Below are positions 18,602-28,049 of a DNA stretch of 61,170 nucleotides, piece by piece. The stretch is from a virus. Below the pieces are notes generated by a model. It saw nothing but the letters and a program-made list of their open reading frames with translations, searched no databases and was not told the DNA's origin. The stretch spans positions 1 through 61,170 of the IMG/VR virus record IMGVR_UViG_3300028857_000007; one strand, given 5' to 3'. Position 1 is the stretch's first letter. Each line of letters starts with the position of its first letter. Both the position numbers and the translations under genes were made by a program.

Positions 18602-20038
18602 TTAATATTTTACTGGACGATAAAGTTCAGCAATACCGTTTACGTCAAGTAAAGCTGCACCAGTTTCCCATAGGATGTGGTGGTGTTTACCATCCACTGA
18701 GTTGGCCATGTCGCCACCTTTGTTGATACCATTTACTTCACCTTCTAACCAACCGCGTTTTCCAAGTTGCAATAACTCAATTGCTGGTTGATTGATTTCA
18801 ACATCTCCCAATGATACAAAGATTGCATTATGAGAACTGTTACGGGTTCCATCAGCACCATAAGTGGTTGCACGTTGAGGATTATCAAACCATGGCACTA
18901 CAGTAGGAATCATTTTGACACCACCAAATTCATAGTATTCATAATCCAAGTTGATACCTTTCTTACCATTACCACCCATCTCAACTGTTTTAGGGTCGAT
19001 ACCGGCTTGTTCACGCATAAGCTTAGCAAATCCTTTGTAGAACTGCATACCACAGATTACGGCTACCTCAGTTCCCCATGAAGAAGAATAGATAGAAATG
19101 TTTTCCATGATATTATCAATGACACGTGTTGAAATAACATTGTAAGGTAATCTCCAAGCACCATCGCCTTGATTCAAGATACCATCACCGGCCATTACTT
19201 CAAATCCTTCATTTGTTTTCAACAGAACTTTATCATCTGCAGTAACAGTTGATTTTCCGTTCAACAATTGTTTTTCACGATACATAGCGGCACGTTCAAG
19301 CATTTGAATCTGTGCATGGTCAGCCCACATAGAAACGCCATTATGTTCCATCCAAATAGCACTAGGACGATATTCATCAGCAGTACCAGACATAGACCAT
19401 TTCAAACGTTGAATAGTCATGTGAGTATATGCCTTTTCGTCAAAGGTATATTTTTCGTAAGCTGTTTCTGACATTTCTTCGAATGAAGTATGTGAGATAC
19501 TAACTTCTTGTCCAATAGCAAGCAAATTCGGATTTACATAATCACCCGATACATTGGTCATGATTTTTACACGGTAATGGAAAATTCCGGCATCAACTTC
19601 TTGTGGAAGAGTCGAGTCGGAAACGTGTACATAAGTTTGGTTATCGGCAAGTTCAAGAACATCTTTTGGAGAGAACCAATTGGTATCAAGATACAAGTCA
19701 ATCCACGTTTGGTTACGACCAGGTTCATTAGGGAATGCATCACATTTGAATGCAGCAATAACGCGAGCTTTACGATCCGGATAACCTTTGACATTCCACA
19801 TTACTTTGCGGTTACCAACGATTTTATACTTTCCTGATTTTGGATTCAAAGGATCAGCAAGTTTTCCCGAGAACATATTACGACCGGCAAGTAATGAACT
19901 AAATGCAGTTACATTTTTACGGAAAAGGGTAGTTACTTGTGCAAGCATATGTGGTGCTGCAATCAAGTATTGTGACATGTGTTTTGATGTCGGAGTTTGA
20001 TTAGCGAACTCTTGTGGTGCGCCAGGTAAAATTCTCAT
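18602..20038 (-). CDS. Major capsid protein (478 aa), HK97-fold candidate
   Basis: Length and position (after portal and a scaffold-like gene, before connector genes) match the crAss-like major capsid protein. The N-terminus is MRILPGAPQEFANQTPTSKH. An extended beta/helix body includes NVKGYPDRKARVIAAFKCDA, a region with long charged helices around WMEHNGVSMWADHAQIQMLE, and a C-terminal region ending in ELYRPVKY. No protease gene is next to it. Neighbouring genes are tightly spaced, as expected for a high-output late operon. The call rests on synteny and length. Confidence 0.85.
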   Translation of the reverse strand: MRILPGAPQEFANQTPTSKHMSQYLIAAPHMLAQVTTLFRKNVTAFSSLLAGRNMFSGKLADPLNPKSGKYKIVGNRKVMWNVKGYPDRKARVIAAFKCDAFPNEPGRNQTWIDLYLDTNWFSPKDVLELADNQTYVHVSDSTLPQEVDAGIFHYRVKIMTNVSGDYVNPNLLAIGQEVSISHTSFEEMSETAYEKYTFDEKAYTHMTIQRLKWSMSGTADEYRPSAIWMEHNGVSMWADHAQIQMLERAAMYREKQLLNGKSTVTADDKVLLKTNEGFEVMAGDGILNQGDGAWRLPYNVISTRVIDNIMENISIYSSSWGTEVAVICGMQFYKGFAKLMREQAGIDPKTVEMGGNGKKGINLDYEYYEFGGVKMIPTVVPWFDNPQRATTYGADGTRNSSHNAIFVSLGDVEINQPAIELLQLGKRGWLEGEVNGINKGGDMANSVDGKHHHILWETGAALLDVNGIAELYRPVKY

Positions 20039-20062
20039 GATGAATTTGATTAATAGAGTTGA

Positions 20063-21112
20063 TTATTTTTCTGACTGTTCAAGCAATCTCAATTCAGATT
20101 CGAAATCTAATGATTGACCAGTCTTGCGAGCGCCTACACCAGAGAAATTTGGAGTAATGCTTAATGACTTAAGCAATGCTTCTTTTCCACCTTCGCGCCC
20201 CTTGGTAATTGTTTCGATTACCTTTTCTTCTCCAAACTTAGCAACCATTACAAACATTTTGTACAATGTCATATTGTCTGACAATATATCATCGATTAAA
20301 CGTTCACCGGTTTCTTTGTTAGGAATAACAACTCTTTCAAATTCTGCTAAAAACTGATCATGGGTTTCTTGATTGACAGGAATACCATAAATAGAATCAA
20401 CTTTTGAAAGACTTTCTTTAAGAGTATTCAATTCGCTTTTTGTTTCACTCAACATTTGATTGTACTGAGCTTCATAAGTAGCAGATTGATTTTCCTTATA
20501 TTCTTTTACAAGATTGTCATTGTAGTTCTTGATATTTTCATCAATTACCAAAGCGGCATCTTGCTTTTGTATTTTTGTCATTCGACCAATTTCTTGTAAG
20601 ATATCATCATCAGTCAAACCACTAGGATTTTTTTCTGAATCATAAATACCATAACGAGTCTTTAAATCGAATGCTATTTTTTCATCAATAGAAAATTTGC
20701 TTGCATCAACATACTGTTCTGATACATTTGTTACCAAATCATTAATCGTTAGATTAGGATTGGTAGCTGTCAAATCTTGTATCTGTTGTGCTAATGGATG
20801 AAGAACCGGTTTCTCTAAACCAAACTTCTGTGCAACGAATGGACGAAGTAAATCATTCTCTGTTTCTGCAGTAATCTTTTCAGGCATTTTAAAGCCTTCT
20901 AAATCTTTAAATGAATCCCACAAAGGGCTAGGAGTATAAACTTCCTCTACGATACTTTTAGATACTTCCTCAGCAGGCTTTTCAACTTTAATAGGTTCTT
21001 CAAATGTTCCAGCCGGTGCTTCTAATCTTTGAAGTTCTTCCGCAGAAAAGCCACCAGAGGTATCTTGTCCCTCGGCGGCTTCTTCCATTTTAAAAAATAA
21101 TGGCTTATACAT
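20063..21112 (-). CDS. Acidic helical protein upstream of capsid, candidate scaffold (349 aa)
   Basis: This strongly acidic, Glu/Lys/Gln-rich protein has long helical segments (for example residues about 195-240, QSATYEAQYNQMLSETKSEL) and lies directly before the major capsid gene (24 nt gap), the usual place for a scaffolding protein. The first ATG (21112) overlaps the previous gene by 8 nt; MEEAAEGQ at 21088 is an alternative start that avoids the overlap. No protease motif is visible. The scaffold role is inference from composition and position. Confidence 0.6.
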   Translation of the reverse strand: MYKPLFFKMEEAAEGQDTSGGFSAEELQRLEAPAGTFEEPIKVEKPAEEVSKSIVEEVYTPSPLWDSFKDLEGFKMPEKITAETENDLLRPFVAQKFGLEKPVLHPLAQQIQDLTATNPNLTINDLVTNVSEQYVDASKFSIDEKIAFDLKTRYGIYDSEKNPSGLTDDDILQEIGRMTKIQKQDAALVIDENIKNYNDNLVKEYKENQSATYEAQYNQMLSETKSELNTLKESLSKVDSIYGIPVNQETHDQFLAEFERVVIPNKETGERLIDDILSDNMTLYKMFVMVAKFGEEKVIETITKGREGGKEALLKSLSITPNFSGVGARKTGQSLDFESELRLLEQSEK

Positions 21113-21524
21113 TGATCAAATCATTAAAGTTAGTATCAACTCCTAAAAGATAAGTATCACTTACTACCAAAGCAAGAGCACTTTTTACAACAATTTGTTG
21201 TGCTGCATTAGCCATTGATGGATTGTAATAAACAATATCGCCAGCTTTAAATTGACTACTTCCACTTTCCATAATAACAGCCAAATGTGGATGAACACCT
21301 TTGAACTCTTCTAATGATGGTTTGTAATTTTCCATCTTAATCATACGTTCAGTATAAGGAACAGTAATCGGGCAAATAAGAACTTCACCACTATTGTTTA
21401 TTGTTCTACACTTGAAACCAGTTTGACCTGGGTCACATACTTCAATAAGTGATGGATAATTTTTAATCCCATTGTTCTTAGATTGAATATCTTCAATCGC
21501 TTTTTCTAATCTGTCTTTAAACAT
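21105..21524 (-). CDS. Small structural-cluster protein (139 aa), beta-rich
   Basis: It starts MFKDRLEKAIEDIQSKNNGI, with an N-terminal helix, then beta segments including GQTGFKCRTINNSGEVLICP and GDIVYYNPSMANAAQQIVVK, and ends DLINV. It is the first gene behind a candidate minus-strand promoter at 21554-21561 and precedes the scaffold-like gene. The pattern GDIVYYNP resembles small beta-barrel proteins such as GroES-like folds, but this is only a resemblance. Function is unknown. Confidence 0.55.
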   Translation of the reverse strand: MFKDRLEKAIEDIQSKNNGIKNYPSLIEVCDPGQTGFKCRTINNSGEVLICPITVPYTERMIKMENYKPSLEEFKGVHPHLAVIMESGSSQFKAGDIVYYNPSMANAAQQIVVKSALALVVSDTYLLGVDTNFNDLINV

Positions 21525-21553
21525 AAGTGTTTGATTTGATTAATAATATGTTG

Positions 21554-21561
21554 CAAATATA
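21554..21561 (-). promoter_or_regulatory. Candidate promoter (-7 element TATATTTG) for the capsid operon
   Basis: The minus strand reads TATATTTG, a match to the Bacteroidota -7 consensus TAnnTTTG, about 30 nt before the start of the 139-residue gene in the 52-nt gap after the portal gene. No clear TTG -33 box is seen. Its location would give capsid genes their own promoter. Confidence 0.45.
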
Positions 21562-21576
21562 TGAATAATTTAATTA

Positions 21577-24099
21577 CTATGAGTCTTTTATATTTACTTT
21601 GTTCCTCATGTTTTTATCGAGATCAACATGCATCTTACGAAGTGATTGCATTTCTCCTGTTTTAATTTGTGCTTCTGACAAAATTGCATTCATCTTAATT
21701 TCAAACTGTTTCATCATTTCTTGTACTCTATTTACTCTACCTTCTTCTTGTAAGTAAGCTGATTCAATATCATTCTGTGCCATGATTTTGAAGTTTTCAG
21801 TTTTCTCTTTAACAACAAGTTCTCGTTCTTTGAACTCTGATTCCCATTCATAACGTTTTTCATCAAGTTGCAAACGAGCTTTTTCTATTTCCCTTGAAGC
21901 TAAATCAAATTCATCTTTTGTTTTTAAAAGCTGCATATCAATCTGAGCTTGCAAGTTCATTGTTTTTTGCTTAGCTTCTTCTTTTGCTGTTTCAGTAGCT
22001 GCTGCATTCTGTTGTCTGATTGCTTCGGCTTCTTTAGACATTTGAATAAGTTTGTTTTCCATCTCAGTCAAATCATCAATCTTAAACATACTTACTACAG
22101 AAGTAAATGGAAGTTCGGCCCGTCCCCATGATTGCATTGCTGCAGTACGTAAATCTTCAAGTCTTGATTCTTCTTTTACATTATTAGAAGAGTATATACG
22201 AAAATCAGAACCATTTAATGTTCCCTTTGGAATTTGAACTAAAACTTCTTCTAAGTCTTTATCAAGATAATTTAGAACTTTACCATCTTTCCATGAATAA
22301 CGTATTTTTAAGTTCAAGAATAATTCAATAGCCTTATCAAAGACTACATCATTTTCTGAGAACTGTATTTCAGTAATAAGAGAAGATTGTTCCCTAGACA
22401 TGTTTACATTACTTACTGGATCAGAAGATACAAATTGACCAAGTGAAGCATCAGTAATACCAATGAGTTTACCTATTAATGAATCTATGCCATTAAGAAC
22501 ATTATCAATGAAAGTAATACTTTGAGTAATGGTATCATCATAGTTTTGGAATTGATTATAAGAAGCCGGTGTTTTACGACCTTTCTTCATTGTTTCAATC
22601 CACATGGTTCCAAGCTTACGATAGTACATCCATTTACCCGAAGTCATGTTATCAGGTTTTTGGCTTTTATCCATTATCATACCTTTTACTCCGGATAAGG
22701 CAATTGTAAGTTCTTTCTTATAATTTACAATATCATAAAGTTCTATCAGTTCTCGTACTCTCCATATAAGAGAATATGGTTTTTCAGACGCTGTGTTGAA
22801 TGATCTGGCAACAAGTGGCAGTGTAGGAAGTCCAGGCATATCAAGTGGTCTAAAAACGTTCTCTTGTTTACCCATATTGACATGAATAACGTTTCCAATA
22901 ACAACAACATGATACATATCATAAATGACAGCGCGATTACGTATTTCATCTTTTCTTAGTTTAGCATCTTTTGTTGTGAGATGTACAAAGTATTCTTCCG
23001 GACGATATTTGTTTGGTGTTTTTTTCCAAAATATTTCGCGAGGTACCAAAAACCAAATACGTGATACTTCAATTGCATTATGTTGATCATTGAAGTTTTC
23101 ACTATTATCAAAGTAAACACTATTACCAATATAGTTTTTTAAAGCAGTAGCATCACCAAGACTGTATGCTTGAATAATTAGTTCCTCAGATTTTGTCAAT
23201 TCAAATTCAGAGAATACTTGACTTTTATTCATATACTCTTTTGTAAAACACCACTCACCATTTTGTGTCCAACGGTTATTTCCACCTTTAGAATAAGCTG
23301 CAGTATTAGCATCAACTTGTTTGAAAACTACATTCTTTGTTCTAGGATTGTAGTAAGTAATATAAGTTGGTTTACCGGTTACAATTTTTTCACGAAGTCC
23401 TACATTCCAATGTTGTTTTAAATCTTCTGTCTGAATAGCTGATTTTAATGCAGCATTAGCAACTTGTTGCATTATTTCAACATCAGTATTTAGCAAGAAA
23501 TAATCAATATGTTTTTGCATTTCATTATTATCCAATGAAACACGAGAAAGATTTCTGATAATTTTCTGCATCTCCAATTGGATCATAGGCATATTCTTTT
23601 TCAGTTCTTCCATTTGAACTTGTGCTTGTTCGTTGTTCGGTTGAACTTCTAATTGCTTTTGCATATCACTCATTCTATCTTGAACTTGTTGAATCTGCTG
23701 TTGAACAATAGCATCACGTTCTTTATACATTTCCAAGCGAGCATTTAGACTAGCTTTAATGCGATTTTCATACTTCAATTGAAGTGTACGTTCATCCATA
23801 GCAATTGCTTTGCTTTTGAATGACCTACGAGCTTGTTTAGACTCTAAGATATTAAGTTTGCTTCTCACAATCTCATTACCTATATTTCTAAACTTGGCCG
23901 GATAAGTAAAACCCTCAACCTTTGTTAAGTATTCAAACTTTGTATTATCTACAATACCATGGTAAATATTCCAACATTTCCTGTCTTTTACATTATCTTC
24001 ATGAAAATCAGAAGCACCGGATGATAAAATATATTTGGCAACTTCTTTGAAATAGTTGTCATCTTTATTCTCGTTATTGATTAATTTTTCTGGAAACAT
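21577..24099 (-). CDS. Portal protein (840 aa)
   Basis: This large protein directly follows TerL (10 nt gap), the canonical portal position, and its length fits crAss-like portals. I start it at MFPEKLINNENKDDN (24099); the upstream ATG at 24159 would overlap TerL by 50 nt. The body contains helices and a hydrophobic core (for example YSLIWRVRELIELYDIVNYK, about 461-480). Two coiled-coil regions are obvious: residues about 125-180 (many Gln/Glu/Met) and the C-terminal 150 residues (EIEKARLQLDEKRYEWESEF). The C-terminal coiled coil is the likely portal barrel. Confidence 0.85.
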   Translation of the reverse strand: MFPEKLINNENKDDNYFKEVAKYILSSGASDFHEDNVKDRKCWNIYHGIVDNTKFEYLTKVEGFTYPAKFRNIGNEIVRSKLNILESKQARRSFKSKAIAMDERTLQLKYENRIKASLNARLEMYKERDAIVQQQIQQVQDRMSDMQKQLEVQPNNEQAQVQMEELKKNMPMIQLEMQKIIRNLSRVSLDNNEMQKHIDYFLLNTDVEIMQQVANAALKSAIQTEDLKQHWNVGLREKIVTGKPTYITYYNPRTKNVVFKQVDANTAAYSKGGNNRWTQNGEWCFTKEYMNKSQVFSEFELTKSEELIIQAYSLGDATALKNYIGNSVYFDNSENFNDQHNAIEVSRIWFLVPREIFWKKTPNKYRPEEYFVHLTTKDAKLRKDEIRNRAVIYDMYHVVVIGNVIHVNMGKQENVFRPLDMPGLPTLPLVARSFNTASEKPYSLIWRVRELIELYDIVNYKKELTIALSGVKGMIMDKSQKPDNMTSGKWMYYRKLGTMWIETMKKGRKTPASYNQFQNYDDTITQSITFIDNVLNGIDSLIGKLIGITDASLGQFVSSDPVSNVNMSREQSSLITEIQFSENDVVFDKAIELFLNLKIRYSWKDGKVLNYLDKDLEEVLVQIPKGTLNGSDFRIYSSNNVKEESRLEDLRTAAMQSWGRAELPFTSVVSMFKIDDLTEMENKLIQMSKEAEAIRQQNAAATETAKEEAKQKTMNLQAQIDMQLLKTKDEFDLASREIEKARLQLDEKRYEWESEFKERELVVKEKTENFKIMAQNDIESAYLQEEGRVNRVQEMMKQFEIKMNAILSEAQIKTGEMQSLRKMHVDLDKNMRNKVNIKDS

Positions 24100-24109
24100 A
24101 ATATTGATT

Positions 24110-26146
24110 TTAAGAAGCGAATTTAATATTTTGATTATTCTCAGATACATATCCACCATATGTGTCCTCTTCTAGTTCTTCTCCTTCTGAATAGGCTGCG
24201 AACTCTTGTGTTTCTAATGCACTGGCAACATTTAATGCACTGGCAATTGTAATATCACAATTATATTTTGGTGACTTTTTGAATTTGGCAAAAGCTTCAA
24301 TCTGTCGTATATCAAACATCTTATCAATAATGGCAAAATCATCTTGCTTCATCTTATCTCTCCAAATATTTAAAGCATGTGGTATAAATGATTGTTCTAC
24401 TCCATAACGTTGTGCAGCCTTACCATCTTGTACATATTGACTAATTACCATTTGTGGGCGTTCTTGTAATAGAAACTCACAACCGGCCCGCTTATAATAA
24501 TCAAAAATCAATACATTGGAATATTCAATCAAATTCTCACACTCACCATAGAGATAACAAAGCTTTATTGAATCTTCATAGAACTGATAATTTCCACCTT
24601 CATCTTCTGTTGGTCGTTCTGTCACCCGGGCAACCCAATGATCAAATGTATGATGTGAATCAATAGCTCCTTTCCAAATAGAACAACTACCCAATGAGAA
24701 TGATGTTTCACTTTCTACTTTGTCATAGCTGTCCGTAGCGGCACTATAAAGATTTTTCCATACTTTCCCATAGCCATCAACTTCCGGTGCCTGTATGATA
24801 AGGAAACGACCTAATTCAGATGGTACAAGTTCTACTCCTTTACCCCAATCAAATGGATCAATCCAATTGATTTCTGCATTGTAAGCAATTTGCTGTTCAC
24901 GATGGGTAAGAAGATATCGTTTTCTATCATTCAATTTTTGATTAGCCGTTTCTCCAAGAAAACCACCAGTAGCCACCATAAACATTTGTGATAAATAGAG
25001 TGGTTTAGCAGTAAGAGCAATGTAACGCTCAGAAGAATTTTTACTCGATAATTCTTTTTGAATCGAAACAATACTTTCCTCTATCAAACTATTACCATCT
25101 TCATCAATAATTTCAAACTCATAAGCTGGAACAAAGGCCGCTACCTTACCAGTCGAAGAGATTTCATCTTCTTCCCATATATTATCAAACTCGAGTAAGT
25201 CAAACTTAGCCGGATTGTATGCCATTTCCTCTACATCAGCAACAGACTCGTCCATATCACCACCAGTACCAATATACATTTGATAACCGGTTTTGTCACC
25301 CTCTGCGAGTAGAGATGGTTTGACAAACTCTGCAGTTTGCTTAAGCGTGTCTTTTTTCCACTTTCCAATTTCTTCATATAATATCCAAAAAGGTGTAAGT
25401 CCTGAAACAGCTTGCGTATTATCTTTTGCAGTAATACAGTAGACTTCACTACCAAAACCGAGCATAAGCGTTCTTTTCTCTCCGGTTTCTTCATTTATTA
25501 CTTCTTCACGATATGAAGATTTAATATAGTCATTTCTATTTGGTGACCTACGTTTGTAGAACTCACTATCTCCTAGCCAATCCAAACCACGAACTACATT
25601 ACTCATGGTATGCTCAGCATAGTTTCCTTGACCGGCAACAATTACATTTTGTGATCCTGGAATAAAAATGAAGTTGTAACCAATATTACTTGCAGCATAT
25701 TCAGAGAATCCTTTCTGTCTTGACTTAGGAAATAACAAATCTTTTGCATTTAAGAACATAAGTTCTATACACATGAATTTGAAATAATCTAATGATGTAA
25801 ATTTAGGATGGCGTTTATCCTTTCTCTTTACGTTATCAAGCTTAGCTAAGATTACCCAAAAATTTAAATAGAAATACATTCGCCCGGGAATCCAAATATC
25901 ATATCCACGCTTTGTAGCATTTGGAACAATATATCCTTTGACACAACGACGATATTGTTCATGCCACCACGCTTGGTAGTCTGGACTATCTTTATTGGGT
26001 TGCATTTCATTCTTGTTATAGATAACAGGACTGAAACGTTTAGTATCTTTGAAATCTCTTGTTAGACACATGTTATCAATGTCCGGAACAAGTGTTCTAT
26101 CCATTGCTAAAATATCATCTAAATATGTAAGCTTAATATCAGCCAT
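24110..26146 (-). CDS. terL: Terminase large subunit, ATPase and nuclease (678 aa)
   Basis: The N-terminal ATPase has a non-classical Walker A-like segment LLFPKSRQKGFSEYAASN (about residues 137-154), where the P-loop is replaced by SRQKGFSE as in many divergent TerL proteins. Walker B follows at TPFWILYEEIG (about 258-268). The C-terminal half has acidic positions expected for an RNase H-like nuclease (YSAATDSYD and NCDITIASALN). It packages DNA through the portal encoded next. It lies directly after the spanin-like gene (3 nt gap). No small subunit is obvious in the neighbourhood. Confidence 0.92.
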   Translation of the reverse strand: MADIKLTYLDDILAMDRTLVPDIDNMCLTRDFKDTKRFSPVIYNKNEMQPNKDSPDYQAWWHEQYRRCVKGYIVPNATKRGYDIWIPGRMYFYLNFWVILAKLDNVKRKDKRHPKFTSLDYFKFMCIELMFLNAKDLLFPKSRQKGFSEYAASNIGYNFIFIPGSQNVIVAGQGNYAEHTMSNVVRGLDWLGDSEFYKRRSPNRNDYIKSSYREEVINEETGEKRTLMLGFGSEVYCITAKDNTQAVSGLTPFWILYEEIGKWKKDTLKQTAEFVKPSLLAEGDKTGYQMYIGTGGDMDESVADVEEMAYNPAKFDLLEFDNIWEEDEISSTGKVAAFVPAYEFEIIDEDGNSLIEESIVSIQKELSSKNSSERYIALTAKPLYLSQMFMVATGGFLGETANQKLNDRKRYLLTHREQQIAYNAEINWIDPFDWGKGVELVPSELGRFLIIQAPEVDGYGKVWKNLYSAATDSYDKVESETSFSLGSCSIWKGAIDSHHTFDHWVARVTERPTEDEGGNYQFYEDSIKLCYLYGECENLIEYSNVLIFDYYKRAGCEFLLQERPQMVISQYVQDGKAAQRYGVEQSFIPHALNIWRDKMKQDDFAIIDKMFDIRQIEAFAKFKKSPKYNCDITIASALNVASALETQEFAAYSEGEELEEDTYGGYVSENNQNIKFAS

Positions 26147-26149
26147 AAA

Positions 26150-26791
26150 TTATTTTGCTATAAAATATCCACCTATTGCACCGGCGCCTAAATAAAACCA
26201 AATATCATTTTTACTCCACCATCCCGTTGAACGTTTTAATGCTCCAATCAAATCTTTTTTTTCTTTTTGAAGAACAAGATTTTCATTTTTGGATTGTTCT
26301 GTTTCTTCTACTTGTAGAAAGTATTTTTTAGTTACATCAGTCAGACTTAATTCGGTACTTGCTAATTTTTTCTCAGTACTTTTTATGATGGTATCTTTCT
26401 GCTGCAGAGAAATATTTTTTAGTCCTACAAGACTGTCACAATTTGCAAGAGTATGCTTAGTAGTATCGGTATTATAATCATTCTCAAACTTACTTATCTT
26501 ATTTGTAAGAACTGAATTTTTGTTCTTATAAGTAGTAATCGTTTTAGTTGATTCTAAGCGATCTTTAGCCCTCAAAGTATTCACACTATCGATAGAGTCT
26601 TTTAATTGCTTACGATAAGCGCTAGTTGCTGTATTATACCCATTACGATATGCAGATGATAGTTCTTGATTTACAATCAAGTTAGATGCTTGTTTTGATT
26701 GACATGATTTAAACCAACCGCCAATAAACAACAAAAGCGCGATAGAAATTATCGCACTTATTATCCAGTTTTTCTTTATATATTTTATCAT
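26150..26791 (-). CDS. Spanin-like lysis protein with N- and C-terminal membrane segments (213 aa)
   Basis: A single transmembrane helix (WIISAIISIALLLFIGGWF, about 9-27) is followed by a Ser/Cys-containing short segment and a long coiled coil (about 35-180). The C-terminal hydrophobic segment is NDIWFYLGAGAIGGYFIAK. Inner-membrane anchored coiled coils next to holin and lysozyme are typical of i-spanins (Rz). The second membrane segment at the C-terminus suggests a unimolecular spanin-like arrangement. Its start overlaps the stop of the holin-like gene by 4 nt. Lysis role inferred from context. Confidence 0.6.
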   Translation of the reverse strand: MIKYIKKNWIISAIISIALLLFIGGWFKSCQSKQASNLIVNQELSSAYRNGYNTATSAYRKQLKDSIDSVNTLRAKDRLESTKTITTYKNKNSVLTNKISKFENDYNTDTTKHTLANCDSLVGLKNISLQQKDTIIKSTEKKLASTELSLTDVTKKYFLQVEETEQSKNENLVLQKEKKDLIGALKRSTGWWSKNDIWFYLGAGAIGGYFIAK

Positions 26792-27009
26792 TGTTCTCGC
26801 GTCCCTCCTGTTACGTCACTATCTTTTGTAAGAAAAGCAATTATTGCTGCAAGGAATATACTAATAGGAGAAAGGACCGATGCAACATCAAGAAGTGTGC
26901 ATTTACCGGTATAAACAAGAAATAAACAAATGAATAAAACAATTATTCCAATAACACCCATTAAAGATGTTTTCCATGATTTGTGCTTATAAGAAGTACG
27001 TGGTTTCAT
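26788..27009 (-). CDS. Holin-like membrane protein (73 aa)
   Basis: I start at MKPRTSYKHKSWKTS (27009), since the ATG at 27039 adds only MLYLHIKLII. A basic N-terminus precedes two membrane segments (LMGVIGIIVLFICLFLVYTG and a second one with VLSPISIFLAAIIAFLT), and the tail is polar. Two helices, small size and position between the GH24 lysozyme and the spanin-like gene fit a holin. The 4-nt ATGA overlap with the spanin-like gene suggests coupled translation. No experimental family name is claimed. Confidence 0.62.
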   Translation of the reverse strand: MKPRTSYKHKSWKTSLMGVIGIIVLFICLFLVYTGKCTLLDVASVLSPISIFLAAIIAFLTKDSDVTGGTREQ

Positions 27010-27079
27010 AATTATTAATTTTATGTGTAAATACAACATTAGGGAATGAACTTAATCACTCCCTAATAGATAATAAATA

Positions 27080-27151
27080 TCAACAAGTTTTCTTGTTTGA
27101 CATTGGTTTCTTCTTTCCAGAAGAAGCAGGTTTTTTCTTTGTACCAGCCAT
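27080..27151 (-). CDS. Very small basic peptide in lysis cassette (23 aa)
   Basis: An ATG at 27151 opens 23 codons (MAGTKKKPASSGKKKPMSNK and three more residues, ending in Cys) between lysozyme (24 nt) and the holin-like gene. Nine Lys, Pro/Ser/Gly spacers and a terminal Cys are the only features. It has an A-rich leader without a strong Shine-Dalgarno, like the neighbouring genes. An imperfect inverted repeat with TAGGGAGT and ATTCCCTA follows immediately (27037-27064). It may be a real mini-gene; function unknown. Confidence 0.45.
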   Translation of the reverse strand: MAGTKKKPASSGKKKPMSNKKTC

Positions 27152-27175
27152 AATGTTTAGTTTTAAAAATGAATA

Positions 27176-27664
27176 CTACCGACCAAAGTAAAGTTTTACA
27201 TCAAGTTTTCTACGCTTAATCAAACCATTGGAAGGTTTACCTTTCGAATTAATCCATTTATTAAACTCATGTTCAATATTTGGATCGTTGGAATTTGCAA
27301 GAACAAGTTTTAAAAGACGACTGTCGCCAAGTCCTTCTGGTGTAGAATCAATATCAATATCGCTACCAACATTGTAAGCAAAATCTACAAGTGCATCAAA
27401 TTTACCTTGATTTACTTCAACTGGACCAAGTAAGTAAATTACATCTTTCTCAAATTGTCTTACATCATATTTTAAAAGTTCGTCAGCTTTACTTTGTGTA
27501 ATAGCAGGATCTTTCAGACTTACACGAACACCATTTGAATATCGAGTACTACCCCAACCAATAGTAGGAATACCAGATTGACATAAATAAGGTTTAAGTT
27601 CACACCCTTCACATGATTTTAATACTGCATATCCTTTTTCTGAAAATTTTAAATTTGTATTCAT
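27176..27664 (-). CDS. Endolysin: GH24 lysozyme (162 aa)
   Basis: The T4-lysozyme/GH24 catalytic pattern E-x8-C-x5-T is present: E19, C28 and T34 in the segment CEGCELKPYLCQSGIPTIGWG, where Cys replaces the Asp of T4 lysozyme as in many endolysins. Further family residues follow (YNVGSDI, about 94-100). It should cleave the glycan backbone of peptidoglycan during release of progeny. No signal peptide is seen, so it depends on the holin-like protein encoded downstream. The length is normal for the family. Confidence 0.92.
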   Translation of the reverse strand: MNTNLKFSEKGYAVLKSCEGCELKPYLCQSGIPTIGWGSTRYSNGVRVSLKDPAITQSKADELLKYDVRQFEKDVIYLLGPVEVNQGKFDALVDFAYNVGSDIDIDSTPEGLGDSRLLKLVLANSNDPNIEHEFNKWINSKGKPSNGLIKRRKLDVKLYFGR

Positions 27665-27677
27665 AATATGTATTTAT

Positions 27678-28049
27678 TTAATCCGATTTATTTTCAATAT
27701 CTAAAGCACGCATTTTAATTGCTACTGGACAATTATCTGTATTGTCTTTATTATGTTTGCAACTTTTATTAGAACTTACAATCATTCTATATGCTGAGAT
27801 AAGTCTTTGTGAACGATTATCTTTTTTTAGAAGTTTTTCAACATCTTGTTCAAGAGTTTCAATTTTCTTCTCAGCTTCTAATTTCCATTTAAGAAGAAGA
27901 TTTAGTGAAGTCTCCCATGATTGATTTTCTTTGATAATTGCATTACTTTTTCGAATGCTAATAGAGGATGGAGAAAAATATGAAACAATACTCATTGCTC
28001 CACCAGCAGCTCCAATAGCTCCACCTATTAATATTAAAATATTATCCAT
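27678..28049 (-). CDS. Membrane-anchored coiled-coil protein in lysis region (123 aa)
   Basis: The N-terminal hydrophobic Gly/Ala-rich helix (ILIGGAIGAAGGAMSIVSYF, about 5-24) is followed by a coiled coil (LLLKWKLEAEKKIETLEQDVEKLL, cut here to its core LEAEKKIETLEQDVEKLL) and a tail with CKHNKDNTDNC. Such single-helix plus coiled-coil proteins occur as holin- or spanin-like partners. It is 13 nt upstream of the lysozyme gene. Function is inferred only from topology and context. Confidence 0.5.
   Translation of the reverse strand: MDNILILIGGAIGAAGGAMSIVSYFSPSSISIRKSNAIIKENQSWETSLNLLLKWKLEAEKKIETLEQDVEKLLKKDNRSQRLISAYRMIVSSNKSCKHNKDNTDNCPVAIKMRALDIENKSD

Noticed and set aside
27037-27064. Inverted repeat TAGGGAGT/ATTCCCTA as an intrinsic terminator
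   Set aside because: On the minus strand no T run follows the stem; it may instead shape holin translation.
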